From: Sabethes cyaneus
Lineage: Eukaryota; Arthropoda; Insecta; Diptera; Culicidae
Length of the DNA: 64,000 nucleotides
Direction of reading: 5' to 3'
NCBI RefSeq assembly: GCF_943734655.1
Contig: NC_071353.1
Span: 21,426,501-21,490,500, forward strand
The notes beneath the pieces were generated by a model. That model worked only from the letters and a program-made list of their open reading frames with translations, had not been told where the DNA came from and searched no databases. A program made the translations under genes and the position numbers. Positions 9,350 through 21,383 of the stretch are shown in pieces (within the stretch, counting starts at the first letter, position 1; every line of letters starts with the position of its first letter).

Positions 9350-10430
9350 TATTTTTGAATCAATTTGATAGAACGTTCAAAGTATGTAGCAGCAAGACGT
9401 TTTTAGATTCGACTTACGAATCTTAATTTACCGTTTTGATTCAAACTTCGAACACTTAAGCTATGCTGAAACTTTGGTCAAAGAAAAATGTACGAAAACA
9501 TCTATATTCTACTCCCATAAATGGTTTAATAGCATGACAATTTAATTATTTTCGTGTTAAAATTTGAAAAATGAGGATAAAATGTTAATTTACATTGAAA
9601 AACACTAAAAACCTGCTGTTCGGTTTTGATTCAAACTTCGAACACTTTTATGGTCGACATTCAAAACTCGAATATTTCAGTTTCAGACATCGAAGACTTG
9701 TATTATTTTGAAAAGTATTAATGTTTTTAGTGTCATTCAACCTAAATAAGTAAAATTGCATCCTATTTCTAAACACTGGCTTTTTAAATCCACCTAACAG
9801 TATGATTTAAATTTTTCACACAATAATTAGTTTCAATCCGTACTTCTGTAGTCAATTGCTAATATTTTCAAACTCTATGTACCACAACTAAAGCAAGTTA
9901 ACTTTGTACAGCTTTACGATGCAGATAATTTATTTTCCCGAAAAAAAATCCGGAAAAACCGGATATTATTCATAGGTGTTCGAAGTTTGAATCACACCTC
10001 AAAACGTGATTCAAACTTTGAACACTTTTTATTTATCTAATATCTTTGAAATAATGCATGAAATATTGTATTTTAACTATGCTTTAGTACATAGATATCT
10101 TGCACTTACCTAATAATCGCGAAGTGGGAAGGTAAATGTTCTAAAATTGGTAAAATCATGCAAACGAAAAAGCAGCTACTTTTGCACGAAACGCTAAGAG
10201 TATGCGAACGAAGTTAAAATCTGAGTTCTCACTTTTTTCCAACGCCTACTGATTTCTTACAAGGTGTCCTACAGTTCAATGGCATATCTCACCGGATAGA
10301 GGACATTCTAACGAACACGATGGTGTACAATAAACATAATATTTTATCATATTGGCGATACTAACGAGCATTTTATTCTGAAGTGTTCGAAGTTTGAGAC
10401 TGTTCTAAGTTTGAGTCAGAACGGTATATA
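9350..10430. repeat. Region of repeated GTTCGAAGTTTGAATC motifs
   Basis: The motif GATTCAAACTTCGAACACTT occurs near 9437 and 9635. It appears as a hairpin (GTGTTCGAAGTTTGAATCAC, 10-nt loop, GTGATTCAAACTTTGAACAC) at about 9978-10027, and inverted again near 10383. Direct and inverted copies over 1 kb suggest ends of several related MITEs. Exact borders were not resolved. Confidence 0.55.
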
Positions 10431-10853
10431 TTTTTTTCTGTTGATTCAGGGCTTTTGGTAAGCTTAATCACTAAGGTATTACCTTTGACTTGGCTTACCC
10501 GAACCGCGAATTTTAATCTATGCAGGGCAATTGCCCAAGGGGGTTTCGTCTTGTTTTCTTTTAGTTTCTTTTCGCTGGAAAACCGAGTAAATGTCGACAA
10601 TCTAAAACGCCCTGAATAAGAAAAGAATCTTGAACTACATAACAACAACAACAATATGGACCAATAACTGATTCAGGTGATGTGACGGGAGAGAATCCAG
10701 TCCAGGTAAAGCTAACAGAGAAAAAGGTAAGCGAACCAGTGAGAGTTTGAGGGCAACATATATCCATATATAAAAAACTCAAAGTTTTCTAATAGGCTTA
10801 AGTATTACTAAGTTTATTATTATTTCAATAGTGAAAAATATAATATAATGGTA

Positions 10854-12886
10854 TCTTCTATATAATAAAACCAAGTTGGTTTGTTTGTTTGTAAGAGATA
10901 AACTCAAGAACGGTTTAACGGAATTGCATGGTTCTTTTTTCAGTTGTTGTGTTTTAGTCTGCGTCAGGTTTATACGTAAAAAAAAGTCATAAAATTTCAA
11001 GCGAAAAGCAGGAAAATAGTAAAAAACCGATATTTTGCTTTTCCCGCCATCCATTGTATAGACAATATTTTAGATTGCTATGATTATTATCGGTGCAAAT
11101 CAGCCGACCCGCATTTAATATGAAGCAGCGTCGCGACGTTGCTGGGCAAACAAACACGTTGATGAAGGTAGCTTTGATTGAACGGTGAATTGTGCCGAAT
11201 TTTCATAGAACATCTGTTCGTTATAACAGTGCTAAACCATTAGTTAGAAATGGTAATCTTACCAAAATCCTAATGATTATTGCCGAATATTGATTGGAAA
11301 CATGTGGAAAACGTTAATTTTTCAGTTCTTAGTACTCAACAGTTAAACCGGCTGTCGATTTGTTTGTTGTAAAAGCAAACTCGATAGCTTTAGATAACAC
11401 CTACTTCCGTTCGCTGTAGTTGATTGTCAAAATGATTATATTCAAACGAAATCTTATTCTTGCTAATAAACGATTTTATGAACTTGCAAAATTAGAAAAT
11501 AATAAACGTTGTATGTGTTATGGGTTCAGTTTATCAAATAGCCTAACTGCCTAGAGCTAATTTATCAAATTAATGAAACTAACCAAAACTGGAAACTTTC
11601 TACGTCAGGCGCATGTTTACAAGTGTTTTACATACTAAATTGACTGAACTAAATATACGTAAAGCTATCTGACTGTCAAGTAAACAATATATTTCATGTA
11701 CTAAAAAAATGTAAATAAAATTTTGTACTGGAAAGGAATATTGGCCGGAATAAATTGGCAGTAAAAAAGTTTTACAATGATGGTAACCCATTAGAATAAA
11801 TCGTATTTGAATATTGTTAATAATTTTTTGTCTTTTTCACTTCTAATTGGACTTCTTACAAGTGCAAAAAGGCTCATGAAATACCAAAGGAATGAAGAAA
11901 ACAAAAAACGGTTTAAAGCAAAGCGTATATTTATTTGCATGGAGCCCAGCAATAAATGAAATTAACAATATAATATTGATTGATTTTTAAAGAATAATAA
12001 AACCTTTCGGATCGGTATAAGATAGTAACACAGTTAATTGATTGAGAAAGTAATTGAAATTCAGCAATACAATTCATTCGACAAATTCTTACCAATCGAT
12101 TGATATACCAAATAGAATTAAAGATCTAATGAATATTGATATCGGATACATTTCCGAATTTACACATAAAAAATACTGTGGAAATCAAAACAAAGCTCTG
12201 ATTACGATAGAGGAAATGTGATCGAAAGTGTCAAAAAATTATTTGTTTTAAAAACCAACCATTTACGTAAAGAACAACATGTAAAATTTCAACCTAATAA
12301 TAGGTGAATGCACAAAGGATAAAGGCAAATAGAAAACATTTGAGGGCGGAAATGAAAATATAGTTGATGGCGCATTGATTCTGTTCTCAATAAGTATTGA
12401 ATATATATTGCATATCGTTAGTCGGTTAACCGCAGAAGACGAAATTAGACGCCATCGAGTTTACTTTTCCAAAAAATAAATTGACACCCAGCACAACTAT
12501 TGAGTACTGCGAATTGAAAAATCGACATTTTTCACACGTTTTTAACGGATATTTGGCAATAAATGTTACGATTTCGTAGAGATTGCTGTTCCCAACAAAC
12601 ATTTTATTTGAATAGTAGATCATTCAACTGTTATATAGCCAATGTTATATTAATAAGCAATTACATATACATACAGCATTTGTTAAACGTTTGTTGGGTT
12701 TCTATCTAATTGCTAAATGATTGTAGAAAACAGACGTTCTGTGAAAATCCGGCAGTTAATTAACCATTCCCTCAAACTGCTCAAAACAAGTACAAAACGT
12801 AACCTATACTTTGAATACATCCGCCATTAACAATTTACGTCTTTTAATACAATTGGTGGCAGTACGAAGTTTGCCGGGTCAGCTAG
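10854..12886 (+). mobile_element. Non-autonomous Helitron A
   Basis: The left end is A|TCTTCTATATAATAAAACC and the right end is GAAGTTTGCCGGGTCAGCTAG|T. Helitrons start with TC, end with CTRR and insert between A and T without duplication, and all three fit. The first ~100 bp (TTTGTTTGTTTGTAAG, then AACTCAAGAACGGTTTAACGG) and the GCCGGGTCAGCTAGT end are typical of insect Helitrons. The 2033-bp body has no ORF above 91 codons, so no Rep/helicase is encoded and it must be mobilised in trans, if at all. The second element at 47651 shares the same left end. Confidence 0.7.
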
Positions 12887-12899
12887 TACTAAATGAAAC

Positions 12900-13255
12900 T
12901 GCTTAGATGCGAGTGTTAGATTGGTCGACAGTGACTCAAAAATTCATTAACACATTTGTCAATTAATTGAGTTTTCAGGAGTATTAAGCGTACTAAGTGA
13001 ACAAAGTTTTCTTATCACATTCACGTCAATGCAGTGCATATACTGTCATTATGCACATATCAAGTATACTGTCGATGGGGATGTGCGCATGATGTCAGTT
13101 AAACAATATTTTATTTTGTAACTTTACCTCTAAAGATTCTCAAAAAGGCAATGACAGAATTTAAAAATTCTGAACAACCACATTGCACTAAAGTCAATTT
13201 GTTTTATATTAGAAACCTATCTAAAGACTACTGGCCAACCAGTGTTCAACCGGCC
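12900..13255. other. Intergenic, nothing recognised
   Basis: AT-rich DNA between Helitron A and the RTE cluster. I see no gene, RNA or clear repeat. Confidence 0.4.
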
Positions 13256-13315
13256 AAAATCGGCTAGCTATTCATTTGATTATCATTCTCGTCCTCCTGC
13301 CAGCGGGGACTCTAA

Positions 13316-14440
13316 ACAGTGCTGTGCACGATGGTCCTCCGGGGTTAGGGTTAGGGGCAGGCCCAACAAGCCGCCCTGGAAAACATAAAGTTACCAACAA
13401 CGAAGAAGAAAATAGGGATCGGAACAAACGGTGTCGACCTACGCGACGAAATAAGGACTACGATTGGAAACTCGGGACATGGAATTGCAAAACACTCGGC
13501 TTCCCGGGTTGCGATAGGATAAACTATGATGAACTACATCCCCGAAACTTCGAAGTCGTAGCACTGCAGGAACTTTGCTGGATAGGACAGAAGGTATGGA
13601 AAAGCGGGCATCGAGCGGCTGCTTCCTACCAGAGCTGTGGCACCTCCAACTAGCTGGGAACCGGCCTTGTAGTACTGGGAGAGAGGCGCCAGCGTGTGAT
13701 TGGTTCGCAACCCATCAACGCAAGGATGTGTAAGTTGAGGATTAAGGGCCGTTTCTTCAATTACAGTATCATCAATGTGCACTGCCCTCACGAAGGGAGA
13801 CCCGATGACGAGAAGGAGGCGTTCTACGCGCAGCTGGAGCAGGTGTATGATGGCTGTCCGCGACGGGACGTGAAAATCGTCATGGGTGACATGAACGCGC
13901 AGGTAGGACGGGAAGCTATATACAGACCGGTAATCGGGCCAAACAGCCTGCATGCCGCAACGAACGACAACGCTCAACGATGCGTAAATTTTGCAGCTTC
14001 CCGTGGTATGGTAGTCCTAAGTATCTTCTTCCCCCGCAAAGATATCCACAAGGCCACCTGGAGATCACCAGACTAACGAATAGAAAACCAAATTGAACAT
14101 ATTCTAATCGACGGTAAATTCTTCTCTGATGTTATAAACATTCGCATCTACCGCAGTGCGAATATAGATTCGGACCATTTCCTAGTTGCAGTCTGCATGC
14201 GCTTAAAACTCTCGACGGTGTATAACACGCGTCGAAGTCGTACGCCACTACCCAACATCGAGCAGCAGAAACACCGGAGTTGCCCAGGAATACGCGCGGC
14301 AGCTGGAAGCAGCGCTACCAACGGAAGAGCAACTTGGCGCAGCAACTTTTGAAGATAGTTTGAAAGGCATTAAGACCGCCATCGGTGGTACTGCTGTAGC
14401 GGCACTAGGTACAATGAATCCGGACCGAACTGCAGATCGC
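13316..14440 (+). pseudogene. RTE-2: decayed 5' half of an RTE-like element
   Basis: This begins in leader-like sequence with TTAGGGTTAGGG, then enters the conserved DYDWKLGTWNCKTL block at 13459. The endonuclease follows in pieces: LQELCW, RMCKLRIKGRFFNYSIINV, GDMNAQVGRE, ATNDNAQRCVNFAASRG and a degenerate ANIDSDHFLVAV. In-frame stops occur near 13651 and 14074 and the frame is lost after about 14240. No RT follows. The endonuclease of the next copy restarts at 14464, so the two copies lie head to tail. Confidence 0.85.
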
Positions 14441-14463
14441 TAGATTTCGCAGGTTGCGAGCGG

Positions 14464-14877
14464 GTGCTGGTTGAACAGCTTGAACCCCGCAAACTCGGCA
14501 TCGTAGCTCTGCAGGAAATCTGTCGCAAAGGAGAAAAGGTATGGAAGATCCGTGGCGGAAAGGCCCAGTTTTACCAGAGCGGTGGCACTACCAACGAACT
14601 GGGAACGGGCTTTGTAGTGTTGGGCGGAATGCAGGATCGAGTAATAGATTGGAAGGTGATCAACGAGAGAATGTGTGTATTGAGGATAAAGGGCCGTTTC
14701 TTCAATTATAGCATCATTAACGTTCACTGCCCGCACGAAGGTAGACCCGACAATGAGAAAGAAGCGTTCTACGCGAGGCTGGAGGCAACGTACGACAGCT
14801 GCTCGTCACGGGACATCAAGATCGTCATCGGTGATATGAACGCCTAGGTCGGTAGGGAAGAGATGTATAGACCGGTG
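14464..14877 (+). pseudogene. RTE-3, part 1: endonuclease 5' segment
   Basis: The frame encodes LGIVALQEICRKGEKVW, ERMCVLRIKGRFFNYSIINV and IVIGDMNA, where an in-frame TAG replaces the usual glutamine codon of NAQVGR. The segment stops in the motif corresponding to YRPV at 14877, where a DNA transposon interrupts it. The rest of the copy resumes at 16640-16645. Confidence 0.85.
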
Positions 14878-16639
14878 CACAGTGGGGAATCGCTGGCCAG
14901 CAGCCAAAAAATGAAAGTTCATTTCGACTCTCCGTTGTATTTTTCCTGTGATTCTATACTATTGAAGTGTTCAAATCCAAAATTTTAGATCAATATAATA
15001 AAATTTGAATTTTCTATGAATCTTGAAAGTATGCTATCTCAGCATGTTTTAGCGTTTTTTTGAAAAATAACCTAATATTTCAAAACATGCTAGAGGTCTA
15101 ATGGTAGCTCGGATTTCAACGGCGTCTAAGGAAAAGTTCTTCAAAAAATAGTGCTGAATAAAGCCCATTAATTGAGTATGCAGTAATTTTATCATAGTAT
15201 GCCACAATTTTAATTTTCATTAAAAAACTGCCATATTTCCGCGTAAAACACGCTTAAAAGTTTTGAAGCCAAGGTTCGCCACTATTGACACTACCGGTAA
15301 AAGCTAGCATAAAATATGAGCTCTCAAATGGATATAGTCTCATTTAGCGCAGAGTAGCGCAGAGCACAAATGTTACGCTTGTAAGGCTACTATATCTGAA
15401 TTCAACAATATAGACAATATGCAAACACTCAAAGTAAACGGTGGATATCTTAATTATGTGATATCTCCTCTACATTGTTGGATAGGCTGCTTCGAATGTA
15501 TGCTCCATATTGCATATTGACCAGATTTTAGAGGCTGGAGGAAATCTCGAGGATACAGCGATAGTAATGACGGAAATTCAGCTCGAAGATCTTATGCCAA
15601 TCCTAGTATTAGTTCTGAAATCACGGGTATTGATATGAAATTAATTAAAAGCCTAAAAATAAAAAATAAGAAAACTTATCCAATTTAATTTAATTAAAAG
15701 GTTGAGAAATTTTCTTATAGCAAGTTCTTGAACACATTATTTCAGAAAAATTCGTAATTTATTGTTTGTATACCAAAAACCTTTACGTCAGGGTATAGTC
15801 CTCATATAATACGTCCACTGCAATGCAAAGAATTTGAATTCGCGGTTATAAATGAATCTAGACAACTATTTTGCTGATAGGACGAATGACAGAAGAAGCA
15901 CAAAAATAAGTTTTTTTGTTTAATTGTAGTGACTTTAACAACTCGGGTCATTCGTGACTTCTGTGGGGTTGGGAATTGAAGCATGGTCGTCGGTGTGAGA
16001 GGCGTGAATGCTAGCCACTGCACCGGTATTGACTCTGACGAAAATGAGGTTATTGCCTTATAAGACAATATTTTACATGCAAAAATAAGTGTGAAAATAC
16101 AAATCGTGATAGAATTATTCGTTTTCTTATTTCTCCGGATAAAGTTTATAGCTTCTTCGAAACGGAAAAATGTAATTAGAAAAATCTTTCTGAGAACGCT
16201 ATATTACTATTGAAGACGAAACGTGAAACTAGTGATTCTGCAGAAGGAGAAAAAGAAGAAGAAGAAGAAGATGGAGATAAAAAAGATTAAGAAAACTAAT
16301 AAGGGGAAAAGTTTTGATTTTTGATTAATATTAATTTATATGGATTTTGTGTTGATTATTAAAGCTCATACTTGCTTTGAATTGTTTTATATAATGTTTT
16401 ATCCTATAAAATCCATCTGCAATGGTTTTCCAAATGACCCTCATTTCATATACGTCATTATACTTAAAAAATATTTGAAAAATAGTTGAAAATTCTCCCT
16501 AACACAAAAAATATACGTTCTAATGCAAAATAAACATGAAATTTGGGCTCAGCACCCCAAAATTACTTAAGAACCACATATCCTTGATTTAAAGAGATTT
16601 TTTGCTTGGCCAGCGTTTGCATGGAGTCGCCCCACTGTG
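14878..16639. mobile_element. Transib-like DNA transposon, non-autonomous
   Basis: Termini are inverted: CACAGTGGGG at 14878-14887 and CCCCACTGTG at 16630-16639. Both ends also share an inner CGCTGGCCA block followed by an A-rich heptamer. The flanks carry a 5-bp direct repeat, CGGTG, at 14873-14877 and 16640-16644. Removing the element with one repeat joins RTE codons for RPV to VGPHSLH in frame, so the borders are exact. A CACAGTG terminus plus a GC-rich 5-bp duplication is known for the Transib superfamily, the relatives of RAG1. The 1762-bp body holds no transposase-like ORF (largest 88 codons) and includes a GAA repeat near 16253-16270. Confidence 0.65.
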
Positions 16640-18935
16640 CGGTGGTAGGACCCCATAGCCTGCACACCGACACAAACGATAACGGCCAACGATGTATAAA
16701 CTTCGCAGCTTCCCGAGGCCTGGTGATCCGAAGCACCTTTTTCCCGCGCAAGGATATCCACAAAGTCACCTGGAGATCACCTGACCAACGTACAATGAAC
16801 CAAATTGACCACGTTCTCATAGAGGGCCGGTTTTTCTCTAACATCATGAACGTACGCTCCCGTCGGGGTGCGGATATTGATTCTGACCATTACCTAGTAG
16901 CAGTACATGTGCGCTCAAAGCTGTCCACCGTATACCGGACACGTCAAAGCCGCCCTCCTCGGCTGAACATCAGGCAGCTAGATAACCCACAAGCTGCTGA
17001 GAATTACGCGCGAGTACTGAATGAGGCACTGCCTTCTTCCGAGGAGTTAGGTGCTTCAAAACTCAAAGACGGTTGGGGCAGAATACGCTCGGCCATCGGA
17101 GAGGCCGCTACCGCGGGACTAGATATTGAGCCTCGGAGTACACAAAATGATTGGTTTGATGGAGAATGCCAACAAGCGGTGGAGGAGAAAAAATGCTTGG
17201 AAAAATTATCTAAGTATTGCCACTAGAGAGAACCTGGCCAAATACCGACGAACTAGGAACCAGTTGACCACCATTCTGAGGAGAAAAAGCGCCAAAAGGA
17301 GGACAGAGATCGTGAAGAATTAGAGCAACTATTCCGAGCTAATGACACGCGCAAGTTTTATGAGAAGGTGAACCAAACTCGGAAGGGCTACAAACCGAAA
17401 CCTGACATGTGTAGGGACGAGGCAGGGAATCTAATTACAAACGAGCGCGAGGTGGTCGACAGGTGGAAGCAGTTCTTCGATGAACACCTCAATGGCGAAG
17501 TCGCAGAAGGAGGCGGAACGGAAATTAACCTAGGAGCGCCCATGGAAGATAGTGATGTCCTAGCACCTGATCTCCAAGAAGTCAAACGAGAAATCGGGCT
17601 GCTGAAGACCAATAAAGCCGCTGGGAAGGACCACCTACCGGCAGAGCTTTATAAACATGGCGGAGAAACGCAAGCAAAGGCTCTACACTGGGTTATTTCG
17701 AGGATTTGGGACGAGGAAAAGCTTCCGGAGGAATGGATGGAAGGAGTGGTTTGTCCCATCTACAAAAATGGTGATCGGCTAGACTGCTGCAACTATCGTG
17801 GTATTACGCTGGTAAACGCCGCCTACAAAGTACTCTCCCAAATCCTGTTACGCCGGCTGTCACCGATAGCACAAGGTTTCGTAGGGAATTATCAGGCGGG
17901 TTTCATGGGGGCTCGTGCAACTACGGACCAAATTTTTACTATCCAACAGATCTTGCAGAAATGTCGGGAGTACAACGTGCCCAAGCATCACATCTTTATT
18001 GATTTCAAAGCAGCATACGATACAGTCGATCGAGACAAGCTATGGCAGATAATGCACGAATACGGTTTTCCGGACAAACTGACGCGACTGATCAGAGCTA
18101 CATTGGATCGAGTGATGCGTTTCGTACGCATCTCTAGTACACTCTCGAGTCCCTTCGAGACGCGGCGAGGGTTGAGACAAGGTGACGGTTTATCCTGCAT
18201 GCTGTTCAACATCGCTCTTGAAGAGGTGATCCGACGAGCTAGGCTTCTAGGCTTTGCAGATGACTCTGATATCATTGCCAGGAACTTTGCGACGGCGGAG
18301 GCAGTCTACGCCAGACTAAAAGCGGAGTCTAGGAGAATTGGGCTAAAAATAAATGCGTCGAAGACCAAATACATGAAAGGAAGCGGCTCAAAGGAAACAG
18401 ACGCTCGCCTCCCACGGACGGTAACCGTTGACAGCGACGAACTAGAAGTGGTAGAGGAGTTCGTGTATTTGGGATCGCTGGTGACCGCGGACAACACTAG
18501 TAAGGAGATCCAGCGGCGCATCCAAGCGGGAAATCGGGCCTACTTTGCCCTTCGTAAAACGCTACGATCAGGAAGCGTACGCCGCCGCACGAAGCTAACA
18601 ATGTAGAAAGCGGAGAATGGCGGAGGCGTATGAATCACGAGCTACAGGCAATACTTGGGTAGACTCCCATCGTACATCTAGCGAAAGTTAGCAGGCTTCG
18701 GTGGGCCGGACACGTCGTAAGGATGCCGGACGACAGTGCGACCAAAATAGTTCTCTTCAACAACCCCACCGGCACCAGGAACAGGGGGACCCAACGTGCA
18801 CGATGGCTCGAACAGGTCGGAAGCAGTTTGCGAGTCCTGAGACGACTAGGAAATTGGCGACGAGTGGCCCAAGACCGAGTTCAATGGAGACGAGTGCTTC
18901 AAACAGCACGAGCCACCCCGGCTCGATGCTGCTGA
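16640..18935 (+). pseudogene. RTE-3, part 2: endonuclease, RT and C-terminus
   Basis: After the Transib-like insert the endonuclease continues (TNDNGQRCINFAASRG, NQIDHVLIEGRFFSNI, ADIDSDHYLVAVHV). A +1 shift occurs near 17190 in the linker and a stop at about 17321. The RT frame 17368-18603 carries TNKAAGKDHLPAELYKHGG, NYRGITLVNAAYKVLSQ, IFIDFKAAYDTV, RRGLRQGDGLS and FADDSD. Relative to the copy at 19373 it lacks the segment between VIRRAR and LLGFADD (about a dozen residues). After a TAG at 18604 the C-terminus resumes (RLRWAGHVVRMPDDS, to about 18935). Several lesions make this copy inactive. Confidence 0.88.
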
Positions 18936-20150
18936 ACAAGAAGTAGTGCAGGAGAAGAATGCAGCACGTGCGAGAATGCCGGTGTTGCAGCATACGAGGG
19001 TGAATGTGGAGGCCATTGTCAAGATTTGGGAGGAGGAGCTACTACCGAAGGAGTGGACGGAAGGCATCGTGTGTCCGATCTATAAAAAGGGCGACAAGTT
19101 GGATTGTTGTAATTACCGCGCAATCACACTGTTGAACGCGCCTACAAGGTACTCTCCCAACTTTTATGTTGTCGATTATCACCAGACTTGCAAAGAAGTT
19201 CGTGGGGTAATACCAAGCGGCATTCATGGGTGCCCGTGCCACCACGGATCAGATTTTCGCGCTTCGGCAAGTGTTGCAGAAATGTCGCGAATACAATGTG
19301 CCCACGCATCATTTATTCATCGACTTCAAATCGGCATATGACACGATCAATCGAGAGCAGCTATGACGGATTATGCACTACTACGGATTTCCGGATAAAC
19401 TAGTGCGATTGGTCAAGGCGACGATGGAACGAGTAATGTCTGTTGTTCGAGTATCAGGAACAGTCTCGAGTCCCTTCGAATCTCGAAGAGGGTTACGGCA
19501 AGGTGATGGGCTTTCATGTTTGCTGTTCAACATCGCTTTGGAAGGTGTGATAAGAAGAGCGAGGATAGACACAAGTGGCACGATATTCACGAAGTCCGTC
19601 CAGCTTCTTGGTTTCGCAGACGACGTTGACATCATTACACGTAGGTACCTTTGAGAGGATGGCGGAAACGTACATCGGACTGAAAGTTGAAGCCAAACGG
19701 ATTGGACTTGTCATTAATGTATCGAAAACAAAATACATGAAAGGAAGAGGTTCTAGAGAAGTGAATGCTGACCTCCCTCCCCGGATTCATTTAGACGGTG
19801 ATGAAATCGAGGTGGTAGAAGAGTTCGTGTATCTGAGCTCACTGGTTACCGCAGACAACGACACTAGAAGAGAAATACAAATACGCATTATGGCAGGAAA
19901 TCGTGCCTACTTTGGACCGCACGAAGTTAACAATCTACAAGACGCTGTTAGACCGGTAGTCCTTTACGGCCATGAAGCATGGACTATGCTCGTGGAGGAC
20001 CAACGCGTTCTTGGTGTTGTTGAACGGAAGGTGTTCCGCATCATCTACAGCGGAGTGCAGATGGAAGACGGAACGTGGAGAAGCGAGAACGAACCATGAA
20101 TTGCATCAGCTGCTTAAGGAACCACCGATGGGCTGGGCTGGTCGGACGAC
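18936..20150 (+). pseudogene. RTE-4: frameshifted RT copy
   Basis: This copy starts inside the linker (QEKNAARARMPV) directly after RTE-3 ends. It then runs through IVCPIYKKGDKLDCCNYRA, a shifted YQAG region, RRGLRQGDGLSCLLFNIALE (19486-19545) and LLGFADDVDII (19606-19638). A break follows, then KRIGLVINVSKTKYMKGRG and EVVEEFVYLSSLVTADN to about 20100. At least three frameshifts are needed. It preserves the segment deleted in RTE-3, so it is an independent copy rather than a local duplicate. Confidence 0.85.
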
Positions 20151-20180
20151 AGCCCGGGTAAAAAAGTTCTCAATAATGAT

Positions 20181-20284
20181 CCGGCCCCGTAATTTTTCTG
20201 TACTCTAATAACCGGCTCGAAGCCTGTCGATAAAGAAGGGTTCAAGTTCTGAAGGAGGTTTATACTCATGGCTTTGCTTTGCTT
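20181..20284 (+). mobile_element. SINE 3' half
   Basis: GGCCCCGTAATTTTTCTGTACTC, then GTCGATAAAGAAGGG and CATGGCTTTGCTTTGC match the 3' part of the tRNA-derived SINE at 62659-62867 (read on its own strand). The tRNA-like head is missing; it abuts the end of RTE-4. Confidence 0.65.
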
Positions 20285-20289
20285 GATGC

Positions 20290-21383
20290 ATCCGGATATT
20301 CATTCGGGTTGAAGAACTGTACGAATTTGAAGAGCCTTTTATGGCCATTTATGAGATTGTGGTCAATCTGGTTCATTGTACGTTAATCTCAAATTTTGAT
20401 GTTCATGCACAAATAGGCAAGAAATAGACCAAAATTTTTTTCATTTTTCATGTCCGACATATTTTTTCAAATCAAATATATTACAAAATTCAAATAAAGT
20501 ATGTAGATCCGACTGTATCAGCATTTGTGGCTCGAGCAGCACGTTCTTCGCGATGATCCGACTGTAGATTATCACAGAAAATTTTTAATGTTGATCAATT
20601 TGTTCTAAACGGTCCTTATTAATGAAAACTAAAAATGGCCAAAATCCGCGAATTTCGTTCGCGGTCCACGACTGCTCATATAGTTTTTGAGCATAAGATG
20701 CTACCTGAACTACCCGGTGGTAAAATACCGGATGGTTATTTCTTTCATTACTTGGAATCAATAAAAAAGAAGCATAAATCTAGAATTTCTTTCATCTCAA
20801 TCAAATATTTTATTATTAGATATTTATAGTTTGAACTAAGCAACAAAATCAATTACAATAATATTTTCGAAAAAGCTACTTATGGACTACTGCATACTTT
20901 CGATATTATGATGATGAACCTCGCCATTGGGTTCAGAAACATGGTATCAATGAAATCAAAAAACAAAAAGTTTGCTAAAATGATAACCTTACATGCTAGA
21001 AAAGCAACTTAGGGGAAAAAGGAAAGTACCTAGTGAAAACAATTTGACCGTCGTGCAGTTAATGGTTCTAAAATAAACTTTTGGCAAAAGCCAGCTAAAC
21101 AAGCGTAGTTGTTACAATATGCACGAGCTCGAATCAGTTTAACATGGTGACACACACTTCGTTTTCGATTAGAATCGGATTATTTTGATCGGCGGTCATC
21201 GTTGACGTTGTTCGGTGGCACGTGCAGGCAGAACCACAGTATCGGGAGCGCGGAGCGAGCGTACGACGAACGGCGAATTCAAAGCGGTGCGGTGCGGAGG
21301 AGGTGCCAGTCACGAACGGATTTGTCGATGACGATGAACAAGGTCGAAATGGTGATGAAGGGATGGATGAAATTGGGAGTTGA
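20290..21383. other. Intergenic DNA, no gene assigned
   Basis: Mostly AT-rich with small ORFs. A GC-richer block at 21180-21330 has an open frame on each strand but no splice acceptor that would attach it to the Zasp-like gene. I do not call it coding. Confidence 0.4.

Noticed and set aside
13345..13360. TTAGGGTTAGGG-like string as telomeric DNA
   Set aside because: Only two to three units, embedded in an RTE leader; dipterans do not use TTAGGG telomeres.
14878..16639. hAT, piggyBac or CACTA assignment for the CACAGTG element
   Set aside because: The flanking repeat is exactly 5 bp (CGGTG), not 8 bp, TTAA or 2-3 bp, and the reading frame of the interrupted LINE confirms the border.
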